Positions 16,684-23,511 of a stretch of 36,108 bases of DNA are shown one piece after another; position 1 is the first letter of the stretch; each line of letters begins with the position of its first letter. The notes below the pieces were generated by a model. That model was not told where the DNA came from. It ran no database searches and saw only the letters and a program-made list of their open reading frames with translations. This stretch comes from an uncultured Lachnoclostridium sp. Lineage in GTDB: Bacteria > Bacillota > Clostridia > Lachnospirales > Lachnospiraceae. The DNA lies in NCBI GenBank assembly GCA_947369165.1, contig CANBKJ010000027.1, positions 1 to 36,108 on the forward strand, given 5' to 3'. Position numbers and translations under genes: made by a program.

Positions 16684-19600
16684 ATGCCTAAGATAGAAGG
16701 AATACAAAAAGTTTTGGTGATCGGCTCCGGTCCGATCGTCATCGGACAGGCAGCAGAGTTTGATTATGCGGGAACCCAGGCATGCCGTTCCCTGAAAGAA
16801 GAGGGGATGGAGGTTGTTCTGATCAACTCAAATCCCGCTACCATCATGACGGATAAGGATATCGCGGACAAGGTATATATCGAGCCGCTGACGGTGGATG
16901 TGGTAAAGAATCTGATCCGGAAGGAAAAGCCGGACAGCGTCCTGCCTACACTGGGGGGGCAGGCGGCCCTGAATATCGCCATGGAGCTGGAGGAATGCGG
17001 ATTTCTGGAAGAGCAGAAGGTGCGATTGATCGGAACTACTTCCTTAACGATAAAAAAAGCCGAGGACCGTCTGGAATTTAAACAGACTATGGAAAAGATC
17101 GGCGAGCCCATCGCCGCCAGTGAAGTTGTGGAGACTGTGGAAGACGCGGTGGCATTTGCAAACACCATCGGCTATCCGGTGGTGATCCGTCCCGCATATA
17201 CCCTGGGTGGCAGCGGGGGAGGCATCGCCGGCAATGAAGAAGAGCTCAGGGAGATCTGCGCTAATGGCCTGCGTCTCTCCCGGGTGGGACAGTGCCTCAT
17301 CGAGCGCTGTATCGCTGGCTGGAAAGAGATCGAGTATGAGGTGATGCGGGATGCCGGCGGCAACTGCATCACGGTCTGTAATATGGAAAATCTCGATCCT
17401 GTGGGTGTCCATACCGGAGACAGTATCGTGGTGGCGCCATCCCAGACTCTGTCAGATAAAGAATATCAGATGCTCCGGTCTTCGGCGCTAAGTATTATCA
17501 CTGAACTAAATATCACCGGAGGATGCAACGTACAGTTTGCCCTCCATCCGGAATCTTTTGAGTACTGTGTCATCGAGGTAAATCCGAGAGTCAGCCGTTC
17601 CTCCGCCCTCGCTTCAAAAGCTACAGGATATCCCATCGCCAAGGTGGCGGCGAAGATTGCCCTGGGCTATACTTTGGATGAGATCCCCAATGCCATCACC
17701 GGCAGGACCTTCGCCAGCTTTGAGCCGGCGCTGGATTATTGTGTAGTGAAGATTCCGAGATTACCTTTTGATAAATTTATTAAGGCCAAGAGAACCCTGA
17801 CTACCCAGATGAAGGCCACGGGAGAGGTCATGAGCATCTGTACTAATTTTGAAGGGGCTTTGATGAAGGCGCTGCGTTCCCTGGAGCAGCATATCGACAG
17901 CCTGGATATCGGAAGATATACAGACCGCTCCAAAGAGGAGCTGCTAGAGCGTGTCCGTATCGTGGATGACCGGAGGATCTATATTATAGCGGAACTGATC
18001 CGAAAGGGAGCGACATACGAAGAGATTCATGAGATTACAAAGATCGACCGCTGGTTTATCGACAAGATAGCGATCCTGGTAGAGATGGAGCAGCGTCTTA
18101 AGAGGGAGACGCTGACGCCGGAACTTCTTGCAGAGGCAAAACGGATCGAGTTCCCCGATAAGGTCATCGCCGGTTATGCCGGAATGACCGAGCGCGAAGT
18201 CCATGATCTGCGTGTTGCCAATGGCATCACCGCTGCCTTTAAGATGGTGGATACCTGCGCAGCGGAATTTGAGGCGGCGACACCTTATTATTACAGCTGC
18301 TTTGGCAGTGAGTGCGAGGCGGATGCGGTTAAGACAAAGAAAAAAGTGATGGTGCTTGGATCCGGCCCCATCCGCATCGGTCAGGGTATCGAGTTTGATT
18401 TTTGTTCGGTGCACAGCGCCTGGTCGTTGGAACAGAGCGGTTATGAGACCATAATAGTAAATAACAATCCGGAGACCGTAAGTACGGATTTTGACGTGGC
18501 CAATAAGCTGTACTTTGAGCCGCTCACACCGGAGGATGTGGAAAATATCGTGGATCTGGAAAAACCCGACGGAGCTGTCGTACAGTTTGGCGGACAGACC
18601 GCCATCAAGCTCACCCAGGCGCTGATGGAGATGGGAGTTCCGATCTTTGGAACCAGCGCAGAAAATGTGGATGCCGCAGAGGACAGAGAGCTGTTTGATA
18701 AAATTCTGGAAGAGTGCGGGATTCCGAGGCCAAAGGGGCATACCGTGTTTACCACCGAAGAGGCGTTGGAGGCGGCAGATGAGCTGGGATATCCGGTACT
18801 GGTGCGCCCTTCCTATGTGCTGGGCGGCCAGGGGATGCAGATCGCCATCAATGACGATGACATCATAGAATTTATGTCCATCATCAACCGTCACGTGCAG
18901 GAACATCCGATCCTTGTGGATAAGTATCTGATGGGGAAAGAAGTAGAAGTGGATGCTGTGTGTGACGGTGAAGATATTCTCATACCTGGTATTATGGAAC
19001 ACATTGAGCGCGCCGGGATTCATTCGGGAGACAGTATTTCCGTCTATCCGGCACAGAGCATCAAACCGGAGGTGCAGGAAGTACTGGTGGATTATACGAG
19101 AAAGCTCGCCAGATCTCTCCATGTCATCGGACTGATCAACATACAGTTTATCGTGTACCATGAGGACGTCTATGTAATCGAGGTCAATCCCCGTTCCTCC
19201 CGGACAGTGCCGTATATCAGTAAGGTGACAGGGATCCCTATTGTGAAACTGGCTTCCCAGGTGATTCTGGGAGCGAAGATCAGAGAACTTGGATATGAGA
19301 CAGGACTGGCGAGAAAGGCAGATTATACCGCCATCAAGATGCCGGTATTTTCCTTTGAAAAACTCCGTGGCGCCGAGATCAGCCTTGGACCGGAGATGAA
19401 ATCCACCGGAGAGTGCCTCGGTATCGCCAGGACCTTCAATGAGGCATTGTCAAAAGCATTTCTTGGCGCTGGCATCAATCTGCCTCAGCACAAAAAAATG
19501 ATCCTCACAGTGCGTACCCAGGAACAGGAAGACGCAGTTCCCATCGCCAGACGTTTTCTTGCCCTGGGATATGAGATCTACGCCACCCTGGGAACGAAAA

Positions 19601-19902
19601 AAGCCCTTGCCAGAGCGGGCGTCGAGGTGATCGGAATCAATAAGATCGAGCAGGAAGCGCCGACGCTGATGGATCTGTTACTGGAACACGAGATTGATCT
19701 GGTGATTGATATTCCCAAGCAGGGAGAACATTCCCACGATGGTTTTCTGATCCGGCGGACTTCCATCGAGACAGGTGTCACCTGCCTCACCTCCCTGGAT
19801 ACGGCGAATGCCCTGTTGACCTCTCTGGAAAATGTGGATAAGACCCAGATGTCGCTGATCGATATTGCGGCCATTGAGGGGCGTCAGGGTACAGCACACT
19901 AG
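16684..19902 (+). CDS. carB: Carbamoyl-phosphate synthase, large subunit
   Basis: Makes carbamoyl phosphate from bicarbonate, ammonia and two ATP. 1072 residues with the expected internal duplication: two ATP-grasp halves, each starting with a VLGSGP-type strand (KVLVIGSGPIVIGQAAEFDYAG near 10; KVMVLGSGPIRIGQGIEFD near 557) and each with ExNPRxSRSSA or ExNPRSSRTVP metal-site motifs. The last 130 residues form the MGS-like allosteric domain (LTVRTQEQEDAVPIARRFLALGYEIYATLGT), where UMP and ornithine act in known enzymes. AGGAGG lies 9-14 bases upstream, and carA ends one base before. Its last four bases overlap the convergent potassium gene. Confidence 0.98.
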   Translation: MPKIEGIQKVLVIGSGPIVIGQAAEFDYAGTQACRSLKEEGMEVVLINSNPATIMTDKDIADKVYIEPLTVDVVKNLIRKEKPDSVLPTLGGQAALNIAMELEECGFLEEQKVRLIGTTSLTIKKAEDRLEFKQTMEKIGEPIAASEVVETVEDAVAFANTIGYPVVIRPAYTLGGSGGGIAGNEEELREICANGLRLSRVGQCLIERCIAGWKEIEYEVMRDAGGNCITVCNMENLDPVGVHTGDSIVVAPSQTLSDKEYQMLRSSALSIITELNITGGCNVQFALHPESFEYCVIEVNPRVSRSSALASKATGYPIAKVAAKIALGYTLDEIPNAITGRTFASFEPALDYCVVKIPRLPFDKFIKAKRTLTTQMKATGEVMSICTNFEGALMKALRSLEQHIDSLDIGRYTDRSKEELLERVRIVDDRRIYIIAELIRKGATYEEIHEITKIDRWFIDKIAILVEMEQRLKRETLTPELLAEAKRIEFPDKVIAGYAGMTEREVHDLRVANGITAAFKMVDTCAAEFEAATPYYYSCFGSECEADAVKTKKKVMVLGSGPIRIGQGIEFDFCSVHSAWSLEQSGYETIIVNNNPETVSTDFDVANKLYFEPLTPEDVENIVDLEKPDGAVVQFGGQTAIKLTQALMEMGVPIFGTSAENVDAAEDRELFDKILEECGIPRPKGHTVFTTEEALEAADELGYPVLVRPSYVLGGQGMQIAINDDDIIEFMSIINRHVQEHPILVDKYLMGKEVEVDAVCDGEDILIPGIMEHIERAGIHSGDSISVYPAQSIKPEVQEVLVDYTRKLARSLHVIGLINIQFIVYHEDVYVIEVNPRSSRTVPYISKVTGIPIVKLASQVILGAKIRELGYETGLARKADYTAIKMPVFSFEKLRGAEISLGPEMKSTGECLGIARTFNEALSKAFLGAGINLPQHKKMILTVRTQEQEDAVPIARRFLALGYEIYATLGTKKALARAGVEVIGINKIEQEAPTLMDLLLEHEIDLVIDIPKQGEHSHDGFLIRRTSIETGVTCLTSLDTANALLTSLENVDKTQMSLIDIAAIEGRQGTAH

Positions 19903-20552
19903 TTAGTTTTTGCCGACAGCTTAAAAACATCGGAGGATTTTCCGATCACAACGATATGGTCATCCTTCTGGAAGGTATAGTCCCCTTTGGGCATGGGATC
20001 GATGGACTGTCCGTTCTTGATGGCAATGATATTGACATTGTATTCCTGGCGGACGTTGATATCAATGATGGTTTTGCCGATCCAGTCCGGGATGATCGGA
20101 ATTTCAAAAATCGAACAATCTGAGGTCAGTTCAATGTAATCGAATATATTTGTGGCATTGTAGCGGACCGCAAGTTTTTCAGCAATTTCTTTTTCCGGAT
20201 AAAACACTTCGTCAGCCCCTATTTTTTTCAAAAATTCGGCCTGGCGGAGCCGTTTTGCCTTTGAAACCACAAAGGTGGCTCCCAGTTCTTTCAAAATAGA
20301 GGTGATCTCCAGGGAGGCATAAAAATCTTCTCCGATGGCCACAAAACAGTAGTCAAAATTGTTCACTCCGATGCTCTTTAGAACAGCAGGATTGGTACAG
20401 TCCCCGGCGATGGCATCGCCAAATATGGTGGAGAGTTCCTGGATCTTTTCCTCGTCTTTGTCTATGATCATGACATCATTTCCTAACTCCTGCATTTTTG
20501 CGGCGAGGCAGCGGCCCAGCATTCCCATTCCAATGACTAATATTGATTTCAT
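19899..20552 (-). CDS. ktrA: Potassium uptake regulatory subunit, RCK/TrkA family
   Basis: Peripheral gating subunit of a Ktr/Trk potassium transporter. 217 residues. Residues 1-130 form an RCK/TrkA-N Rossmann domain: ILVIGMGMLGRCLA then an acidic residue at the end of the second strand (MIIDKDEEK), as expected for adenine nucleotide binding. Residues 140-217 are a TrkA-C domain, which in KtrA and KtrC proteins can bind c-di-AMP (family knowledge). A GAAAGAAAGGA ribosome site precedes the ATG. The transporter gene lies 69 bases upstream on the same strand. Its stop codon overlaps the end of carB, and no terminator is seen between the two. The choice of ktrA over trkA follows from its single-RCK length. 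Confidence 0.93.
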   Translation of the reverse strand: MKSILVIGMGMLGRCLAAKMQELGNDVMIIDKDEEKIQELSTIFGDAIAGDCTNPAVLKSIGVNNFDYCFVAIGEDFYASLEITSILKELGATFVVSKAKRLRQAEFLKKIGADEVFYPEKEIAEKLAVRYNATNIFDYIELTSDCSIFEIPIIPDWIGKTIIDINVRQEYNVNIIAIKNGQSIDPMPKGDYTFQKDDHIVVIGKSSDVFKLSAKTN

Positions 20553-20621
20553 TTTGATTTTCCTTTCTTTCTTCGATATAATATATATTCTGTTTAATTC
20601 ATTTTGAAGTCATCCATTGAA

Positions 20622-21968
20622 TCAGCCGATGAGAATTTTTTCTTTCGGCCGTTTGAGTGGCGGCTTTTTATCACATTCTCCAAATACCAGCATCAATGTG
20701 AAACCGCCGATGCGCCCGCTGTACATAAGAAGGATCAGTATGATGTGGGACAGGGCGCTCAGGGTAGGTGTGATTCCCATGGTGACACCGACAGTACAGG
20801 TGGCGGAGATCACTTCAAACTGGATGACAGAAAGATCCATGCCCTCTATGTGGCAGATCAGCATGGCCCCCAGGATCACATAGGTGAGATATACGATCAC
20901 GGTTACTGCAGCCTGCTTGACCAGATCCTTCCCCAGCCGTTTCCTGAATATCGTACTGTCGGAATATCCGCGGGACATCGTGACCATGGAGATAAATATG
21001 ACCGCCAGGGTAGTGGTCTTGATCCCCCCGGCCGTGGACCCGGGGCTTCCTCCAATCATCATAAGGGCATTGGAGAGAAGAACGGAAGATGGGGACATCT
21101 GGCTGTAATCTATGGTATTGAAGCCCGCCGTGCGCATGGTAGTGGAGGCAAAAAAAGATTTGATCATCCGTTCTGGAATGCCGTCGCCTTTCATGGTATA
21201 ACCGGACTCGAAGAAAAAATAGCCCACTGTTCCCAGGATCAGGAGAATTCCTGTGGTGATCAGGATCAGTTTGGCGTGGAGGGAGTATCTAGAAAAATGA
21301 AGCTTGTTTTTCAGCACATCCTCCCATACTAAGAATCCGATGCCGCCGATAATGATCAGCAGGGCGAGAGTCATACCCACCAGCCAGTCATCCTGATAGG
21401 CGGTAAAAGAAGAATAGGGTTCGTATTTTCCCATCAGGTCAAAGCCGGCATTGCAGAAGGCGGACACCGAGTGGAATATGGCGTAGTACAGCCCCTGTCC
21501 CCAGCCCATCTGCGGGACGAACCGGATGGCGAGAAAAAGAGCCCCGATGCCCTCTAAGATGGCAGTGCCGGCGAGGATCCGCTTAACGAGACGAACCATG
21601 CCGCCCACCTGAACATTTCCTGCCGCCTGCATCAGAAGCATGCGTTCCTGCATATTTAGTTTTTTCTTCATCATAATAAAGATCATGGAAATAATGGTCA
21701 TAAGTCCGATGCCGCCGATCTGGATCATGATCAGTATGACCAGCTGGCCAAAGATGGACCAGTTCGTATAAGTGTCAGCGATGATCAGTCCTGTCACACA
21801 GGTTGCACTGGTGGAAGTAAACAGGGCATCCAGGGGAGTGGTCCACTGCCCGCTCCGGGAGGATACCGGAAGACATAGCAGGAGAGTTCCCGTCAATATA
21901 ACGAGAATAAAGCTCATGGCGATGATCCGTGTAGGACTGATTTTATGCATCCACTGATAAAATAACAT
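20622..21968 (-). CDS. ktrB: Potassium transporter, KtrB/TrkH family
   Basis: Membrane pore subunit, 448 residues, about eight transmembrane helices with four re-entrant pore loops. The four filter segments can be read as TSATCVTGL, VSAFCNAGF, TMRTAGFNT and SATCTVGVT, each with the filter glycine. The intramembrane gate region between the second and third repeats is Gly-rich (IIIGGIGFLVWE). The N-terminus MLFYQWMHKISPTRIIAMSF is short and basic. AGGAGG precedes the ATG. It is the first gene of the minus-strand ktrB-ktrA pair, behind a TATAAT promoter and a leader hairpin. Ion choice (K+ with or without Na+ coupling) cannot be settled from sequence. Confidence 0.94.
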   Translation of the reverse strand: MLFYQWMHKISPTRIIAMSFILVILTGTLLLCLPVSSRSGQWTTPLDALFTSTSATCVTGLIIADTYTNWSIFGQLVILIMIQIGGIGLMTIISMIFIMMKKKLNMQERMLLMQAAGNVQVGGMVRLVKRILAGTAILEGIGALFLAIRFVPQMGWGQGLYYAIFHSVSAFCNAGFDLMGKYEPYSSFTAYQDDWLVGMTLALLIIIGGIGFLVWEDVLKNKLHFSRYSLHAKLILITTGILLILGTVGYFFFESGYTMKGDGIPERMIKSFFASTTMRTAGFNTIDYSQMSPSSVLLSNALMMIGGSPGSTAGGIKTTTLAVIFISMVTMSRGYSDSTIFRKRLGKDLVKQAAVTVIVYLTYVILGAMLICHIEGMDLSVIQFEVISATCTVGVTMGITPTLSALSHIILILLMYSGRIGGFTLMLVFGECDKKPPLKRPKEKILIG

Positions 21969-22000
21969 GGGTGTGACCTCCTATATGTTTTGTAATTCCC

Positions 22001-22040
22001 AAAGCATAAGAACATACACAAGCAAATGTTCTTATGCTTT
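22001..22040. repeat. 15-bp perfect inverted repeat in the ktrB leader
   Basis: Arms 22001-22015 and 22026-22040 (AAAGCATAAGAACAT and its complement) with a 10-base loop. On the minus strand it lies in the 5' leader of ktrB, about 33 bases before the start codon. On the plus strand it is followed by six T and would act as an intrinsic terminator, although no plus-strand gene reads into it. Confidence 0.8.
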
Positions 22041-22059
22041 TTTGACCCTGGTATCAGTT

Positions 22060-22087
22060 ATTATACACCTTTTGCAGAATTATTGCA
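22060..22087 (-). promoter_or_regulatory. Promoter of ktrB-ktrA
   Basis: On the minus strand a perfect TATAAT (22060-22065) follows, after 16 bases, a weak -35 TGCAAT (22082-22087). Transcription would start near 22053, so the leader contains the 22001-22040 hairpin. Confidence 0.55.
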
Positions 22088-22138
22088 CCCCATTTTCAAT
22101 GGTACCTTTAAAAGATATGGAAAAATCAGAGAAAAAAC

Positions 22139-22167
22139 TTTACAGATCTGAGGATATGTGGTAAGAT
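22139..22167 (+). promoter_or_regulatory. Promoter of rpsO
   Basis: TTTACA (22139-22144), 17-base spacer, TAAGAT (22162-22167). A start near 22174 places the three-stem leader right at the 5' end of the message. Confidence 0.65.
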
Positions 22168-22183
22168 AATCGAGTTGAATCAA

Positions 22184-22229
22184 CCAATACTCGGAATCAG
22201 GACAACTCCGACCGGTTCTTGGTAATTGG
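22184..22229 (+). promoter_or_regulatory. Candidate S15 autoregulatory leader (three-way junction)
   Basis: Three stems can be drawn: CCAAT (22184-22188) with ATTGG (22225-22229); TCGGA (22191-22195) with TCCGA (22207-22211); and CC/GG of the segment 22212-22222. Together they form a compact three-way junction ending 14 bases before GGAGG. In Firmicutes, S15 represses its own message by binding a three-way junction that mimics its 16S site. The fold is drawn by hand. Confidence 0.5.
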
Positions 22230-22257
22230 CATTTAAAAAATATGGAGGTATGTTAAA

Positions 22258-22524
22258 ATGATGACAACAGGGAAAAAAGCAGAGATCATTAAAGAGTTTG
22301 GAAGAACACCAAACGACACAGGTTCACCTGAGGTTCAGGTGGCTCTTCTGACAGAGCGGATCAATACGCTGACAGAACATTTGAAGGAGAACAAGAAAGA
22401 CCATCACTCAAGAAGAGGTCTTTTGAAAATGGTAGGTAAGAGACGCGGTCTTCTGGATTATCTGAAGAAAACAGATCTGGAGGGTTACCGTGCCCTGATC
22501 GCAAGACTTGGTCTGAGAAAGTAA
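22258..22524 (+). CDS. rpsO: 30S ribosomal protein S15
   Basis: 88 residues, the standard length. It has the family core [42 protein letters not shown] and the C-terminal [30 protein letters not shown]15 is a primary 16S rRNA-binding protein of the 30S platform. GGAGG at 22244-22248 serves the ATG at 22258; the next codon is also ATG, so the start could be three bases later. It is followed, with a Nudix gene between, by pnp, close to the common rpsO-pnp order. Confidence 0.98.
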   Translation: MMTTGKKAEIIKEFGRTPNDTGSPEVQVALLTERINTLTEHLKENKKDHHSRRGLLKMVGKRRGLLDYLKKTDLEGYRALIARLGLRK

Positions 22525-22550
22525 GAATTGTTTGCTCGACAGAGCAGTAG

Positions 22551-22605
22551 AAAATGATAGGTGTGGCCAATGGATATTCTATAGCTGCAACTATCATTTT
22601 TGTCT
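22551..22605 (+). terminator. Probable rpsO terminator
   Basis: Perfect 10-bp arms AAAATGATAG (22551-22560) and CTATCATTTT (22591-22600), followed by TGTCTATTT. The 30-base loop is long, so termination may be partial. Confidence 0.55.
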
Positions 22606-22629
22606 ATTTACTGTGAAAGTTCCGGACAG

Positions 22630-22798
22630 CGACCATGTGGAGGAGCGTGTTTACACGCACAGCCATATGGTCGTTGGACGGGCAGACGGTATGAGTACGC
22701 AGGGCGACAGCACGAAAGTACGAATGCCGGCAGCGATTGCGGGAGTGCAGTATGCACGAAGCAATCGACTTTTATAACGATGGTGCCGCCGAAGGCGG
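22630..22798. repeat. Cluster of nested intergenic hairpins between rpsO and the Nudix gene
   Basis: No gene lies in 22525-22835. It holds three structures in a row. First, CGACCAT (22630-22636) with ATGGTCG (22667-22673) encloses GCGTG-TTTA-CACGC (22645-22658). Second, CGATTGC (22734-22740) with GCAATCG (22761-22767) encloses GTGCA-GTA-TGCAC (22745-22757). Third comes CCGCC-GAA-GGCGG (22786-22798). The first two share one plan: a 7-bp outer stem and a 5-bp inner stem with a tiny loop. The third recurs at 30635 and 35919. Confidence 0.7.
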
Positions 22799-22835
22799 TA
22801 TGTCGGGTTTATTGTAAAAGTGACGGAGGTGGCCT

Positions 22836-23300
22836 ATGAAAAGAGATAGAAGTCAGTCCATGGTGATCCGGGGAGACCGGATTCTTTTAGTAGAGCATGA
22901 ATTGTTTGGACGGGATTTTTATAATCTTCCCGGTGGAGGAATTGAAGAAGGAGAGACGCCGGAGCAGGCGGCGCTGCGGGAACTTGCAGAGGAGTGTAAT
23001 GTGCAGGGAAGGATCCTGAGACCGCTGACCATCGAGTATAAGCCGGATCTCGAAAGCCGGGTCTATACGTTTCTGGCAGAGATTCCGGAGGATGCGGTAG
23101 CAGTGAAGGGACTGGACCCGGAACTTTCCCCGGAGGAACAATCCATCGTAGCGGTCAAATGGATGCGTCTGGATGAGATTGCAGAGAGAGACCGGGCATA
23201 TCTGTTTGGTGCAGGATTGATGCGGGTACCATACTTTCATGATGAAGTTCTGCTGTGGGACGGGGAGGATATCAGTTATCCGGCGAAAAAGATGGTGTGA
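22836..23300 (+). CDS. Nudix hydrolase
   Basis: 154 residues, one Nudix domain. The box GX5EX7REUXEEXGU is read as residues 34-56 (G34...E40...REL at 48-50...EE at 52-53, followed by CNV with Asn in place of the usual Gly). The metal-binding glutamates are present. Nudix enzymes cleave nucleoside diphosphates linked to another group; the substrate cannot be told from the motif. The acidic C-terminal half with FHDEVLLWDGEDISYP is unassigned. GGAGG stands just before the ATG. Between rpsO and pnp a role in RNA or nucleotide turnover is conceivable but unproven. Confidence 0.9.
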   Translation: MKRDRSQSMVIRGDRILLVEHELFGRDFYNLPGGGIEEGETPEQAALRELAEECNVQGRILRPLTIEYKPDLESRVYTFLAEIPEDAVAVKGLDPELSPEEQSIVAVKWMRLDEIAERDRAYLFGAGLMRVPYFHDEVLLWDGEDISYPAKKMV

Positions 23301-23400
23301 TGGTGCAGCTACTGGGCCGCATGGCCGCAGTATTAAAAAAAATGTTTCCTTTATGGAGATATTATGTTATACTTAATATGTATGTGTAAAAAAACAAATA

Positions 23401-23481
23401 TAGAGATTTGTCCGAGACTTCTGAAAAGTGCATTATCTGAGAGGACGGATAATGTGTTTTTCAGTTGTTTCGGAATCTCTA
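23401..23481 (+). promoter_or_regulatory. Long leader hairpin upstream of pnp
   Basis: An imperfect hairpin of about 80 bases: TAGAGATT (23401-23408) with AATCTCTA (23474-23481), TCCGA with TTCGG, CTGAAAA with TTTTCAG, and CATTATC with GATAATG, around an apical TGAGAGGACG loop. No U-run follows. It ends 30 bases before the pnp start. In enteric bacteria a long pnp leader stem is cut by RNase III and PNPase then degrades its own message; a similar control here is inference. Confidence 0.75.
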
Positions 23482-23511
23482 GTTTAAATAAGAATGTAAG
23501 GAGAAAAAAAT

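Noticed and set aside
17944-19161. A 405-codon minus-strand frame inside carB.
   Set aside because: It lies opposite a conserved enzyme, no motif is recognisable, and no ribosome site or promoter stands before it.
20604-21332. A 242-codon plus-strand frame opposite ktrB.
   Set aside because: It is fully antisense to a well-supported membrane protein, rich in His, Asp and Gly as expected for a mirrored hydrophobic gene, and has no ribosome site.
22532-22839. Two short plus-strand frames in the rpsO-Nudix gap (79-81 codons).
   Set aside because: They run through the inverted repeats, have no ribosome site, and their residues follow from the hairpin sequences.
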